Shown piece by piece: positions 8,953-17,522 of a DNA stretch of 36,281 nucleotides. Location of the stretch: positions 1 to 36,281 of the forward strand of contig JASKKX010000013.1 in assembly GCA_030153935.1 (NCBI GenBank). Reading direction: 5' to 3'. The stretch comes from Verrucomicrobiota bacterium. GTDB lineage: Bacteria > Verrucomicrobiota > Kiritimatiellia > Kiritimatiellales > Tichowtungiaceae. The position numbers and the translations under genes are program-made. The notes beneath the pieces are model-generated. The model was given only the letters and a program-made list of their open reading frames with translations, did no database searches and was not told the origin of the DNA. How positions within the stretch are numbered: position 1 is the first letter of the stretch; each line of letters opens with the position of its first letter.

Positions 8953-9590
8953 TCACCCTTGGTATTGAATGCTCCTCGCGGCAGGGCAGTGTGGCCCTGC
9001 TGAAAGACGGTTCTCTGCTGGCCGAAAAAGTCTGGATTGCCGACCGCGTGCGCCACAATGTGATTTTCAAAGCCCTGGAAGCCCTGCTGAGGGAGACGGA
9101 TGTATCGTATGACGATATATCCCTCTACGCGGTCGGACGAGGACCGGGATCCTTTTCCGGCATGCGGATGTCTTTTGCGATTGCCCAGGCGCTGGCCCTG
9201 CCGGATCGGACCGAGGTGCGGGCGGTAAGCAGCGGCGCGGCGCTGGCGTTGGCTGCCGCGCATGAAACCGGCGCGAAACAGATCGCCGTTGCCGGTGATG
9301 CCCGCCGCGGGCAGATTTGGATCGGTTTTTTCCAAACAGCGGACACGGACTTCGTTGAACTTTCCAAGGGCTGGAACCTTGTCCCCTACGAAGAGGTCGA
9401 ACTGCCTGAAGACATCCCGGTAGTCAGTCCGGAGGCTGAACGGCTGGAGAACATTTTTCCAGCCATTGGGAAAGCGCAGTTTCCGCTGGCGCGTGATGTC
9501 GCCGGGCTGGCGGTGCAGCAAAAAATTCCAGAGCCCCTTGAACCGCTCTATATGCACCCGCCGGTCTTCATTGAACCAAAATTCAGTTGA
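8949..9590 (+). CDS. tsaB: tRNA threonylcarbamoyladenosine biosynthesis protein TsaB
   Basis: LGIECSSRQGSVALL; VGRGPGSFSGMRMSFAIAQALA; overlaps tsaE by 4 nt. Confidence 0.92.
   Translation: MITLGIECSSRQGSVALLKDGSLLAEKVWIADRVRHNVIFKALEALLRETDVSYDDISLYAVGRGPGSFSGMRMSFAIAQALALPDRTEVRAVSSGAALALAAAHETGAKQIAVAGDARRGQIWIGFFQTADTDFVELSKGWNLVPYEEVELPEDIPVVSPEAERLENIFPAIGKAQFPLARDVAGLAVQQKIPEPLEPLYMHPPVFIEPKFS
9326..9376 (+). repeat. palindrome pair (32-bp period, first copy degenerate) inside tsaB
   Basis: TTTTTTCCAAACAGCGGAC then TTTCCAAGGGCTGGAA. Confidence 0.55.
9454..9474 (+). repeat. single palindrome (N8 variant) inside tsaB
   Basis: TTTTTCCAGCCATTGGGAAAG, read F-P-A-I-G-K. Confidence 0.65.
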
Positions 9591-9622
9591 ATTTTTGCGG
9601 CTTCTTCCGTAATTTTTCAAGG

Positions 9623-10879
9623 ATGAGAATGACTGTTTTTTTTCTGACCGTCTTTCTTCTGTTTTGCCGGACAGGATATGCCGTTCTTTTTTATTCAACC
9701 GGTGATGCATCGTATAACACAACGGCGCCGACAGGCGTTCTGACAAATTCCGGCTGGCAGTTCCAGGGCAGATTCAATCAATATCTGGGAACACCGGTCG
9801 GTCCGCATCAATTTATAACAGCACAGCACCTGGGCGGCAGCGTCGGTAATAAGTTTTATTATGATGGCGAGGTGTTTACAACAACCGGTAAAACGGATGA
9901 CCCCGGCAGTGATCTGAGGTTGTGGGAGGTTTCGGAGCGGTTTCCGCGTTATGCGCCGCTGTATTCCGACACAGATGAAGAAGGGAAGGGCCTGGTTGTT
10001 TTTGGACGGGGCGTTGACCGGGGAGCGGCTGTAACCAACACGGTTACGAGCGGCTATGGCCCGTTTCAGACAACGGAAGTTATTACCAACGGATGGAAGT
10101 GGGGTGCTTATAACTATACGCAGCGCTGGGGAACCAATACCGTCAGCGCAACCACCACAATCAACGGGTCTCCGGTCTTAAAAGCCGAATGGACCCCGGA
10201 TAGTGGGGCCAGCGAGGGAATGCTGGCTGACAAAGATTCCGGGGGAGCTGTCTTCATAAAAGACGGTGAAACCTGGAAGTTAGCCGGAATTAATTATGTC
10301 ATCGGGCCGGCGACTGAATACAGCCTGAATTCAGACGGATCCGATGCGTTCAGGGGCAGTATTCTGGATTTCAGAGGCGGTGTTTACACAAAAAGCGGCA
10401 CGAACTGGGTTTCAATTCCCTCAAGCACCCGAAGTGCCTTTTATGCCACCCGGATTTCGTCCCGCTACAGCTGGATCACCAACAATATCCCGGATTTTGA
10501 CCAGGATACCGACGGATTGCCGAACTGGTGGGAGGAGGAATATTCGACAACGGCGACCGGACTGACTGCGTCTGCCGATAGTGACGGCGACGGCATCGTG
10601 AATGAAGATGAATATACCGCCGACACCGATCCGACCAATGCGGTTTCGTACTTTGAAATGACCGGATTCACCGCCTCAACCCATCAGACGGTTTATTTCA
10701 ACGGCAGCACAGGCCGGCAGTATCAGGTTTTTTACACCACCAATGATCTGAGCGATGCCGGATTGACCTGGCTTCCGGCGCACACCAACCTGATTCGGGG
10801 GACCGGAACCGACTCGTCGATCACGGTGACGAATGCCGGCAGCAAAGCGTTTTACCAGTTGCGGGTTTCGCTTCCGTAG
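9623..10879 (+). CDS. secreted trypsin-fold serine protease-like protein with Ca-binding D-rich repeats
   Basis: Signal peptide; FITAQHLGG (His region), DKDSGGAVF (Ser region); DQDTDGLPNWWEEEY and DSDGDGIVNEDEY repeats. Confidence 0.65.
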   Translation: MRMTVFFLTVFLLFCRTGYAVLFYSTGDASYNTTAPTGVLTNSGWQFQGRFNQYLGTPVGPHQFITAQHLGGSVGNKFYYDGEVFTTTGKTDDPGSDLRLWEVSERFPRYAPLYSDTDEEGKGLVVFGRGVDRGAAVTNTVTSGYGPFQTTEVITNGWKWGAYNYTQRWGTNTVSATTTINGSPVLKAEWTPDSGASEGMLADKDSGGAVFIKDGETWKLAGINYVIGPATEYSLNSDGSDAFRGSILDFRGGVYTKSGTNWVSIPSSTRSAFYATRISSRYSWITNNIPDFDQDTDGLPNWWEEEYSTTATGLTASADSDGDGIVNEDEYTADTDPTNAVSYFEMTGFTASTHQTVYFNGSTGRQYQVFYTTNDLSDAGLTWLPAHTNLIRGTGTDSSITVTNAGSKAFYQLRVSLP

Positions 10880-10890
10880 ACAAAATCCTC

Positions 10891-10919
10891 TTGACACTCT
10901 GTCGGCATCTCCCTATCAA
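10891..10919 (+). promoter_or_regulatory. sigma70-like promoter for aroB
   Basis: TTGACA (10891-10896), 17-bp spacer, TATCAA (10914-10919). Confidence 0.55.
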
Positions 10920-10929
10920 CCATGCATCT

Positions 10930-12024
10930 ATGAACTGCGACATACAGGTTGATCTGGGGGATCGTTCGTATCCCATTCACATCGGTTCGGGAATTCTCGA
11001 TTCGCTGGGCGAGGCCTGTAAAACCGCCGGACTTACCGGTCGCTGCCTGGTTGTCGCGGATGAAAACGTCGCGCCGCTCTATGCCGATCGCACGTTCCAA
11101 TCCTTGGAAAAGGCCGGATTTTTTCCCGCCCTCACGGTGCTTTCCGCCGGAGAACCGACCAAATGCCAGACGCAGCTTCTGAATCTCTACAGCGCCGCCG
11201 CGGCACACGGCCTTGATCGCCAGTGCTTCATGGTCGCCCTCGGCGGCGGTGTGATGGGTGACCTGACCGGCTTTGCCGCTGCCAGCTGGCTGCGCGGGAT
11301 CCGGTTTGTGCAGGTACCGACCTCGCTGCTGGCGATGGTTGACAGCTCTGTCGGAGGGAAAACCGGCATCAATATTCCCGAAGGAAAAAATCTTGTCGGG
11401 GCATTTCATCAGCCGGAACTGGTACTGATTGATCTCGACACGCTCTCAACCCTGCCGCCGCGCGAATTCGCCGCCGGCATGGCCGAAGTGGTGAAGTACG
11501 GCATCATCCGGGACGCCGATCTGTTTGACGTTTTGGAAAGGAACACCCTGCCGCAACGCAGCTGCTTTCAGGGTTCGGAAAAAATCGGAGACGTGATTGC
11601 CCGCTGCTGCGAAATCAAGGCGGACGTCGTTCGGCAGGACGAGCGCGAGGGTGGTTTGCGCGGCATTTTGAATTTCGGACATACAGCGGCGCACGCCATC
11701 GAAAATGTGGCGGGCTACGGTCAGTACCTCCACGGCGAAGCGGTGGCGATCGGCATGGTTTATGCCGCGCATCTCTCTGTTGTGCTCAAAGGACTTTCTA
11801 TCGAAGAATCCGCACGGATTGAAAAGCTGCTCACCGGGCTTTCTCTGCCTGTCGGCGCGCCGAAGTTCGCGTGGAAGGCTATCCGCACGGCCATGGCGGT
11901 CGATAAAAAAACGGTCGGCGGTTTGCCGAAGTTTGTGCTGGCCGACCGGCTGGGCCATGCGGTGTTCGGTTGTGAAGTTCCTGAAGAGCTGCTGGAGGAG
12001 GTTTGGGATGGCATCCGTCAATGA
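10930..12024 (+). CDS. aroB: 3-dehydroquinate synthase
   Basis: LGGGVMGDLTGFAAASWLRGIRFVQVPTSLLAMVDSSVGGKTGIN; RCCEIKADVV; LNFGHTAAHAIE. Confidence 0.96.
   Translation: MNCDIQVDLGDRSYPIHIGSGILDSLGEACKTAGLTGRCLVVADENVAPLYADRTFQSLEKAGFFPALTVLSAGEPTKCQTQLLNLYSAAAAHGLDRQCFMVALGGGVMGDLTGFAAASWLRGIRFVQVPTSLLAMVDSSVGGKTGINIPEGKNLVGAFHQPELVLIDLDTLSTLPPREFAAGMAEVVKYGIIRDADLFDVLERNTLPQRSCFQGSEKIGDVIARCCEIKADVVRQDEREGGLRGILNFGHTAAHAIENVAGYGQYLHGEAVAIGMVYAAHLSVVLKGLSIEESARIEKLLTGLSLPVGAPKFAWKAIRTAMAVDKKTVGGLPKFVLADRLGHAVFGCEVPEELLEEVWDGIRQ
11095..11111 (+). repeat. single palindrome inside aroB
   Basis: TTCCAATCCTTGGAAAA, read F-Q-S-L-E-K. Confidence 0.75.
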
Positions 12025-12622
12025 ACAGATTGTGCGCGAGTATTTTGAAACGCTCGGCTTTTTTGTCACTCAGCCCAATAAACACCAGGTGGCCGCACGT
12101 CACAAACTCGATGTGGAAGAGATTGACCTGCTGATTGCCCGGCCCGGCCCGGCCGAGGTTTTCAATACGCCGAAAGCCGTGTTGTGGGGGGCGACGGAGT
12201 TGGGAAAAGTGCAGCGCGCGGTGGTAAGCATTCGCGGCTGGCACACAGACCGCTTCAGTCCGGCGGTGCTCAGCACGAATCCCGAATTATTCCATTTCAC
12301 GAAACTGCCGGTGATCAACGAAGCGCGCCGGCTTCTCGGTGCCGGCACGGTGACCCGGATTCTCTGCCTTTCAGATTTGTGTGCCGCCGCAGCGCCGCAG
12401 GAAAAAACACTCGCCATGATGCGCGAGAACGGCGTGGACGGGGTGTTGTCGTTCCGCACGATGCTGCTGGAACTGATCGAAAAAACAGATGTTTCCAAGA
12501 ATTATGAGAAATCCGATCTGCTCCAGATCCTGCGGATTCTCAAGACGTACAACCTGCTTAAAGAGGCTCAGCTCGAATTTTTCGAAAAGCGAAAAGGCAG
12601 GAAGCGCGGGCAAAATCATTAA
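12008..12622 (+). CDS. hypothetical protein, translationally coupled to aroB
   Basis: ATG within aroB 3' end in another frame; 204 aa MASVNEQIVREYFETLGFFVTQP...; C-terminus RKRGQNH lies in a direct repeat. Confidence 0.65.
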   Translation: MASVNEQIVREYFETLGFFVTQPNKHQVAARHKLDVEEIDLLIARPGPAEVFNTPKAVLWGATELGKVQRAVVSIRGWHTDRFSPAVLSTNPELFHFTKLPVINEARRLLGAGTVTRILCLSDLCAAAAPQEKTLAMMRENGVDGVLSFRTMLLELIEKTDVSKNYEKSDLLQILRILKTYNLLKEAQLEFFEKRKGRKRGQNH

Positions 12623-12635
12623 GGGCAAAATCATT
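12608..12635 (+). repeat. tandem direct repeat GGGCAAAATCATT x2
   Basis: 12608-12620 and 12623-12635 identical 13-mers just upstream of the GxxExxY gene. Confidence 0.8.
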
Positions 12636-12652
12636 TTTTTGGAAGGCTTGTT

Positions 12653-13519
12653 GTGCCGATAAAAAGCTCTGCAGTTATACGGCCCCTCGGTCAGGATGCG
12701 TTTCATGCGGTGGATAAAAAGGTCATGGGGCATGCATTCGCTATCCATAATGAAATGGGCCGTCTTTTTGATGAGACGATTTATCAGACAGAGCTGGTTC
12801 GCCGGTGCGTCCAGGAGGGGATGTCGGCTCAGCGTGAAGTCATGATTTCCGTAATACACAAATCCTTTCGCAAGGATTACTTTTTGGATACGTTGTTTTC
12901 GAATGGAGCGATTTATGAATTAAAGTGTGTTGCCGGACTAACGGGAGGGAATGAAAGCCAGCTTATCAATTATCTGCTGCTGGCCGGGGTGCAGCACGGG
13001 AAACTCATTAATTTCCGTTTGCCATCGGTCGGGAGTCGCTTTGTATCAACAGGTTTAACCCACGAAAAACGGAGGGCATTTCAAGTTGATCTTTCTGAAT
13101 GTCAGGCAGGTGACTCTCACCATGAATATATGAAAAGCCTGATTCTGTCTTTGCTGAGAAACTGGGGGGCGTTCCTTTCCATCGACCTCTGCAGGGAAGC
13201 GATTGTTCATTTTTTGGAAGGCTCGGAAGAAGCTGTGCGCCCGGTGGCTGTGGTTTGTGACAATCAGCCTGTTGGAAGAAAAAACATTTGTTTTTTAGGT
13301 GATAAAGAGGCTGTTCATTTATCCGCCATGACGGATCATTTTGCGGGATATGAAATCCATCTCCGTCGCTTCCTGTCCCATATAAAGCTGGATTCTATCC
13401 TGTGGATTAATTTCAATCAGAATCAATCGCCTTTAAAACCATCTTACGAAAATAATTTTGCCCCCGAGGAACTATCCAATGACGGATCGCGAAGCGTATA
13501 TTGCTCTGAATATGATTGA
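12653..13519 (+). CDS. GxxExxY-like protein with long C-terminal extension
   Basis: GHAFAIHNEMGRLFDETIYQTELVRRC and YFLDTLFSNGAIYELKCVAGL resemble the GxxExxY (PD-(D/E)XK-like) family; GTG start; overlaps dprA start. Confidence 0.65.
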   Translation: MPIKSSAVIRPLGQDAFHAVDKKVMGHAFAIHNEMGRLFDETIYQTELVRRCVQEGMSAQREVMISVIHKSFRKDYFLDTLFSNGAIYELKCVAGLTGGNESQLINYLLLAGVQHGKLINFRLPSVGSRFVSTGLTHEKRRAFQVDLSECQAGDSHHEYMKSLILSLLRNWGAFLSIDLCREAIVHFLEGSEEAVRPVAVVCDNQPVGRKNICFLGDKEAVHLSAMTDHFAGYEIHLRRFLSHIKLDSILWINFNQNQSPLKPSYENNFAPEELSNDGSRSVYCSEYD

Positions 13520-14597
13520 AGGGCTCGGGCCGATTAAAGTCCGGGCTCTGATTGACGCTCTGGGATCGCCGCGCGCGGTATTTGATCCGGATCGGTCTGA
13601 TTTCCGAATGGTGAAGGGAATCGGCGAAAAACTTTCTGAAACAATTCTGGAGCGACGTGCTCAGATTGATCCGCAGGCCGAGATCGCAAGGGCGGAAGCC
13701 TCAGGCGCGAGGATTATTACCCGGCTTGATGAGGAATATCCCGTCGCGCTTAAAATGATTTATGATCCGCCGCCGGTTCTCTATGTACGCGGTGCTTTTC
13801 TGCCGCGCGATCGCCACGCAGTGGCGATGGTCGGCTCACGAAAGTGCACCCATTACGGCCTGAATATCGCCGATCGGCTTTCCTATCAGCTGGCGCAGAC
13901 AGGGTTCACCGTGGTGAGCGGCCTCGCGCGCGGCATCGACTCCGCCGCGCACCAGGGGGCATTGAAAGCGGAAGGACGCACGATTGCGGTGCTCGGTTCG
14001 GCGCTTGACCGGCTTTATCCGCCGGAGAACGCGGATCTGGCCGATGCGATTGCACAAAGCGGTGCCGTTATCAGTGAATACCCTTTTGGACGGCAGGCTG
14101 ACCGCCAGACTTTTCCATACCGTAACCGGATTATCAGCGGGCTTTCAATGGGGGTGATTGTGGTCGAGTCGGGAGCTGAAAGCGGCTCTCTGCATACCGC
14201 CGATGCAGCGGCAGAGCAGGGCAGAAGTGTCTTTGCTGTTCCGGGCCGGATTGACTCTCCGGCATCGAAGGGAACCAACCGCCTGATAAAAAACGGAGCG
14301 AAATTAGTGGACAACGTGGACGATATATTAGAAGAGTTCGAACTTTTATTGCCGCCGGGGGCTTTTGAAAAACCTCCGGAAAAGGCATCGGCCCGGCCGG
14401 AAGTACCGCTGTCGGATGAGGAGCAGGCACTGGTTAAGGCCCTTTGGGACGAGGCGCTGGACGTAGACAGCCTCGCGCGCGTTTCCGGATTGCCAAGCCG
14501 CAAAGTAAGTGCGCTGCTCATTGGGCTGGAAATGAAACGCGTTGTGAAAATGCTGCCGGGCCGTGTGGTCGAACTGGCCGAAGATTTAAGAGGTTGA
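13479..14597 (+). CDS. dprA: DNA-processing protein DprA
   Basis: AMVGSRKCTHYGL, VVSGLARGIDSAAHQGAL, FPYRNRIISGLS, VPGRIDSPASKGTNRLIKNGA; C-terminal winged-helix-like region. Confidence 0.96.
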   Translation: MTDREAYIALNMIEGLGPIKVRALIDALGSPRAVFDPDRSDFRMVKGIGEKLSETILERRAQIDPQAEIARAEASGARIITRLDEEYPVALKMIYDPPPVLYVRGAFLPRDRHAVAMVGSRKCTHYGLNIADRLSYQLAQTGFTVVSGLARGIDSAAHQGALKAEGRTIAVLGSALDRLYPPENADLADAIAQSGAVISEYPFGRQADRQTFPYRNRIISGLSMGVIVVESGAESGSLHTADAAAEQGRSVFAVPGRIDSPASKGTNRLIKNGAKLVDNVDDILEEFELLLPPGAFEKPPEKASARPEVPLSDEEQALVKALWDEALDVDSLARVSGLPSRKVSALLIGLEMKRVVKMLPGRVVELAEDLRG

Positions 14598-15031
14598 ACC
14601 GCGAATGATCGCGAATAGGATGGATGAAAGAGCTGATAGAAAAAGAACTGGTTTTTAAAATCACGGGATGTGCCATGGAGGTCCATAATGAACTCGGACA
14701 TGGACTGCGCGAGAAAACCTATGAGCGGGCTCTTTGCCGTGAGTTTGATCTGCAAGCCATTTCCTATAATCCGCAAGCAATCTATCCTGTATTTATAAAG
14801 GTGAAAAAATGATGACTATATTCCCGATTTGGTGGTCGGGGAACGGGTTGTTGTTGATGCGAAGACTACTGAGGCGATTGGCGATGTTGAGCGGGGGAAG
14901 ATGTTGAATTACCTGAAGATTACCGGGCTCAAGGTGGGTCTGATTGTAAACTTTAAAAACTCGAAACTGGAATGGAAACAGATCGTGTCAGATACCGCCC
15001 GGTAAAAATTTATCAGCGTCCATTCGCGGTT
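14597..15031. mobile_element. candidate small insertion with 11-bp terminal inverted repeats carrying a decayed GxxExxY gene
   Basis: AACCGCGAATG at 14597-14607 and its reverse complement CATTCGCGGTT at 15021-15031 flank the GxxExxY remnant. Confidence 0.5.
14624..15005 (+). pseudogene. frameshifted GxxExxY protein
   Basis: Frame 1: KITGCAMEVHNELGHGLREKTYERALCREF...YPVFIKVKK*; the rest, DDYIPDLVVGERVVVDAKTTEAIGDVERGKMLNYLKITGLKVGLIVNF..., continues in another frame. Confidence 0.85.
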
Positions 15032-15045
15032 AAAAAGGAACTTAG

Positions 15046-17511
15046 ATGAAAAAACTGGTTATTGTAGAGTCTCCTGCGAAGGCAAAGACAATTAATAAGT
15101 ATCTCGGTGAGGATTATATCGTGAAAGCCTCGATGGGGCATGTGCGCGATCTGCCGCCGAAGAAACTGGGTGTGGATGTCGATAAAGGATTTGAGCCGGA
15201 ATATGTGAACACCAAAGGTCGCGCCAAGGTGATCGCCGAGCTGAAAGCCGCGGCAAAGAAATGCGATGAGGTGATTCTGGCACCCGACCCGGACCGGGAG
15301 GGAGAGGCGATTGCCTGGCATCTTTTTGAGCTGCTCAAAGGAATTATTCCCCCGGAAAAATTCAGTCGCGTCACCTATAATGAGATCACAAAAGCTGCGA
15401 TTCAGGAGGCGTTTTCGCATCCCGGTGAACTGGATAAAAACCGTGTCAACTCTCAGCAGGCGCGCCGGGTTCTTGACCGGCTGGTCGGATTCAAGGTGAG
15501 CCCGCTGCTTTGGAAGCAGATTAAAGGCGGAGTCAGCGCGGGACGCGTGCAGTCCGTGGCCTTGCGCCTTGTCTGTGAGCGTGAGCGCGAAATCCAGAAC
15601 TTTAATCCGGAAGAATACTGGGTGCTTGGTGCAAATGTCCGCAAGCTGATTGATCCGCGTGATCCTTTCGAGGTCAAGCTGGCGCAGATCAACGGTGAAA
15701 AAGCTGAAATCAAAAGCAGTGAACAGGCGGAAAAAATTCGTGCGGAACTGGAGCAGAGCACATTGCATGTCGCCCGGATCATTGAAAAAGAGATTCAGCG
15801 CAAGGCGCGAGCGCCGTTTATTACCAGTACATTGCAGCAGGCAGCCTCCAGTGTTTGCGGATTCACTCCGGCGCGCACGATGAGCATTGCGCAGGCGCTT
15901 TATGAAAACGGGCTGATCACCTATATGCGAACCGACTCGGTGAACATCGCTAAAAGTGCGCAGGAGGCCTGCCGAACATTTATCGGTGCCGAGTACGGCA
16001 ACGAGTATCTTCCGTCCAAAGCGAATGTTTACAAAAGCCGCGGCAACGCGCAGGAAGCGCATGAAGCGATCCGCCCGACGGATGTTGCACAGACTCCGCC
16101 GGACATTTCCGGTCTCAAGCCCGAAGAGCAGAGACTGTATAAACTGATCTGGGAACGGTTTGTTTCCAGCCAGATGGTGCCTGCGCGTATCGCCCGCCGC
16201 ACGGCTGAAATCGAAACGGATGGCAGCAATATCTATCTTTTCCGCGCGACCTCTTCGGAAATTGCGTTCCCCGGTTATATGCGCGCCAGTGGCATCGAAA
16301 AGGCTGCAGACAGGAAAAACGAAGATGAGGATGACGAAAACGGTGAAACCAGACTCCCGCCGCTGGCCGAAGGCGAAAAACTCGATTGTGTCGAATGGAC
16401 CGGCGAACAGAAATTCACCAAACCGCCGGCGCGCTTCAGTGAGCCGTCGCTTATCCGCGCACTGGAAGCAAACGGCGTCGGACGCCCGAGTACGTATGCG
16501 CAGACCTTGTCTGTGCTCGATAAGCGTGAATATGTAACCAAGGAAAAACGTTCGCTTGTTCCGACCGAGGCGGGATTGCGTGTGAACGACTTTCTGGTCG
16601 GGGCTCTCGACTCACTTTTCAACGTCAAGTTCACCGCCGAAATGGAAGCACAGCTCGATAAAGTCGAAGACGGTTCCGTCGAATGGACCGATATGATGAA
16701 TAAATTCTACAAACAGTTCCTCGAATGGCTCGAAGGCGCGCGCGATATGGCGGATCCTGAGAGCACGAAAGAACTGCTCACCGCTTTTGAGCAGGTCAGG
16801 GAATGGGCCGCTCCGGTTAAACGCGGTCGCCGCACGTATGATGACAAAGAAATCATTAAATCCGTTCGTGAAAAGTTTGACGAGGACGGTCAGATTACTC
16901 AGCGCCAGCATCAGATGCTTTTCCGGATGGCCTGTAAATATATTGAACAGCTTGATGCGGAAGAAGTGAAGAAACTGGGTCTTGAAAAACCGGAAGAACC
17001 GCGTACTGAAACGCATCGCAAACTGGAACTGCTTCGGGGTGTTGAATTTGATGCGCCCCGCAAAGTGGGGCGACGCACGTATGATGATGCCAAATTCTGT
17101 GCTTCGCTTCGTCAGCAGGTGCAAAACGGCCGCCGTCTCAGCGAACGGCAGGTTGACGCCCTTGACGCCCTGCTTCTGAAGTATGCTGAACAGATCGAGG
17201 ACTTTGAGCGCGTCAAAAAGAACTTTAACCTGACCAGGCCGGAAGTGTCCGACACAGGGGTTGCAGGATCACTGCTCGGCCTGCTCAAAAACATTAAAAC
17301 ATGGAATCCTCCGGTCAAACGCGGTAACCGTGAATTCAATGACCGGACGTTCTATGAATCGCTGGCCGGACAGTTCGAAAGCAAGGGGTCGCTTTCGGAG
17401 AAGCAGATCGCTGCACTCAAAAAGATCGTCGCCCGCTATGCGGATCAGATTCCCGACTATGATTTGATTCGCGAGCAGTACGGCCTTCCCGAACCGCGGA
17501 CGAAGAAGTAG
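15046..17511 (+). CDS. topA: DNA topoisomerase I with three C-terminal GRRTYDD-type repeats
   Basis: KLVIVESPAKAKTINKYLG, PDREGEAIAWHL, ITYMRTDS; C-terminus has three related repeats and no visible Cys4 zinc fingers. Confidence 0.96.
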   Translation: MKKLVIVESPAKAKTINKYLGEDYIVKASMGHVRDLPPKKLGVDVDKGFEPEYVNTKGRAKVIAELKAAAKKCDEVILAPDPDREGEAIAWHLFELLKGIIPPEKFSRVTYNEITKAAIQEAFSHPGELDKNRVNSQQARRVLDRLVGFKVSPLLWKQIKGGVSAGRVQSVALRLVCEREREIQNFNPEEYWVLGANVRKLIDPRDPFEVKLAQINGEKAEIKSSEQAEKIRAELEQSTLHVARIIEKEIQRKARAPFITSTLQQAASSVCGFTPARTMSIAQALYENGLITYMRTDSVNIAKSAQEACRTFIGAEYGNEYLPSKANVYKSRGNAQEAHEAIRPTDVAQTPPDISGLKPEEQRLYKLIWERFVSSQMVPARIARRTAEIETDGSNIYLFRATSSEIAFPGYMRASGIEKAADRKNEDEDDENGETRLPPLAEGEKLDCVEWTGEQKFTKPPARFSEPSLIRALEANGVGRPSTYAQTLSVLDKREYVTKEKRSLVPTEAGLRVNDFLVGALDSLFNVKFTAEMEAQLDKVEDGSVEWTDMMNKFYKQFLEWLEGARDMADPESTKELLTAFEQVREWAAPVKRGRRTYDDKEIIKSVREKFDEDGQITQRQHQMLFRMACKYIEQLDAEEVKKLGLEKPEEPRTETHRKLELLRGVEFDAPRKVGRRTYDDAKFCASLRQQVQNGRRLSERQVDALDALLLKYAEQIEDFERVKKNFNLTRPEVSDTGVAGSLLGLLKNIKTWNPPVKRGNREFNDRTFYESLAGQFESKGSLSEKQIAALKKIVARYADQIPDYDLIREQYGLPEPRTKK

Positions 17512-17522
17512 ACTCCCCGTCG

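Noticed and set aside
13479-14597. dprA as evidence that the palindrome is a DNA-uptake sequence
   Set aside because: dprA is nearly universal and its presence here does not support competence; kept only as an untested hypothesis.
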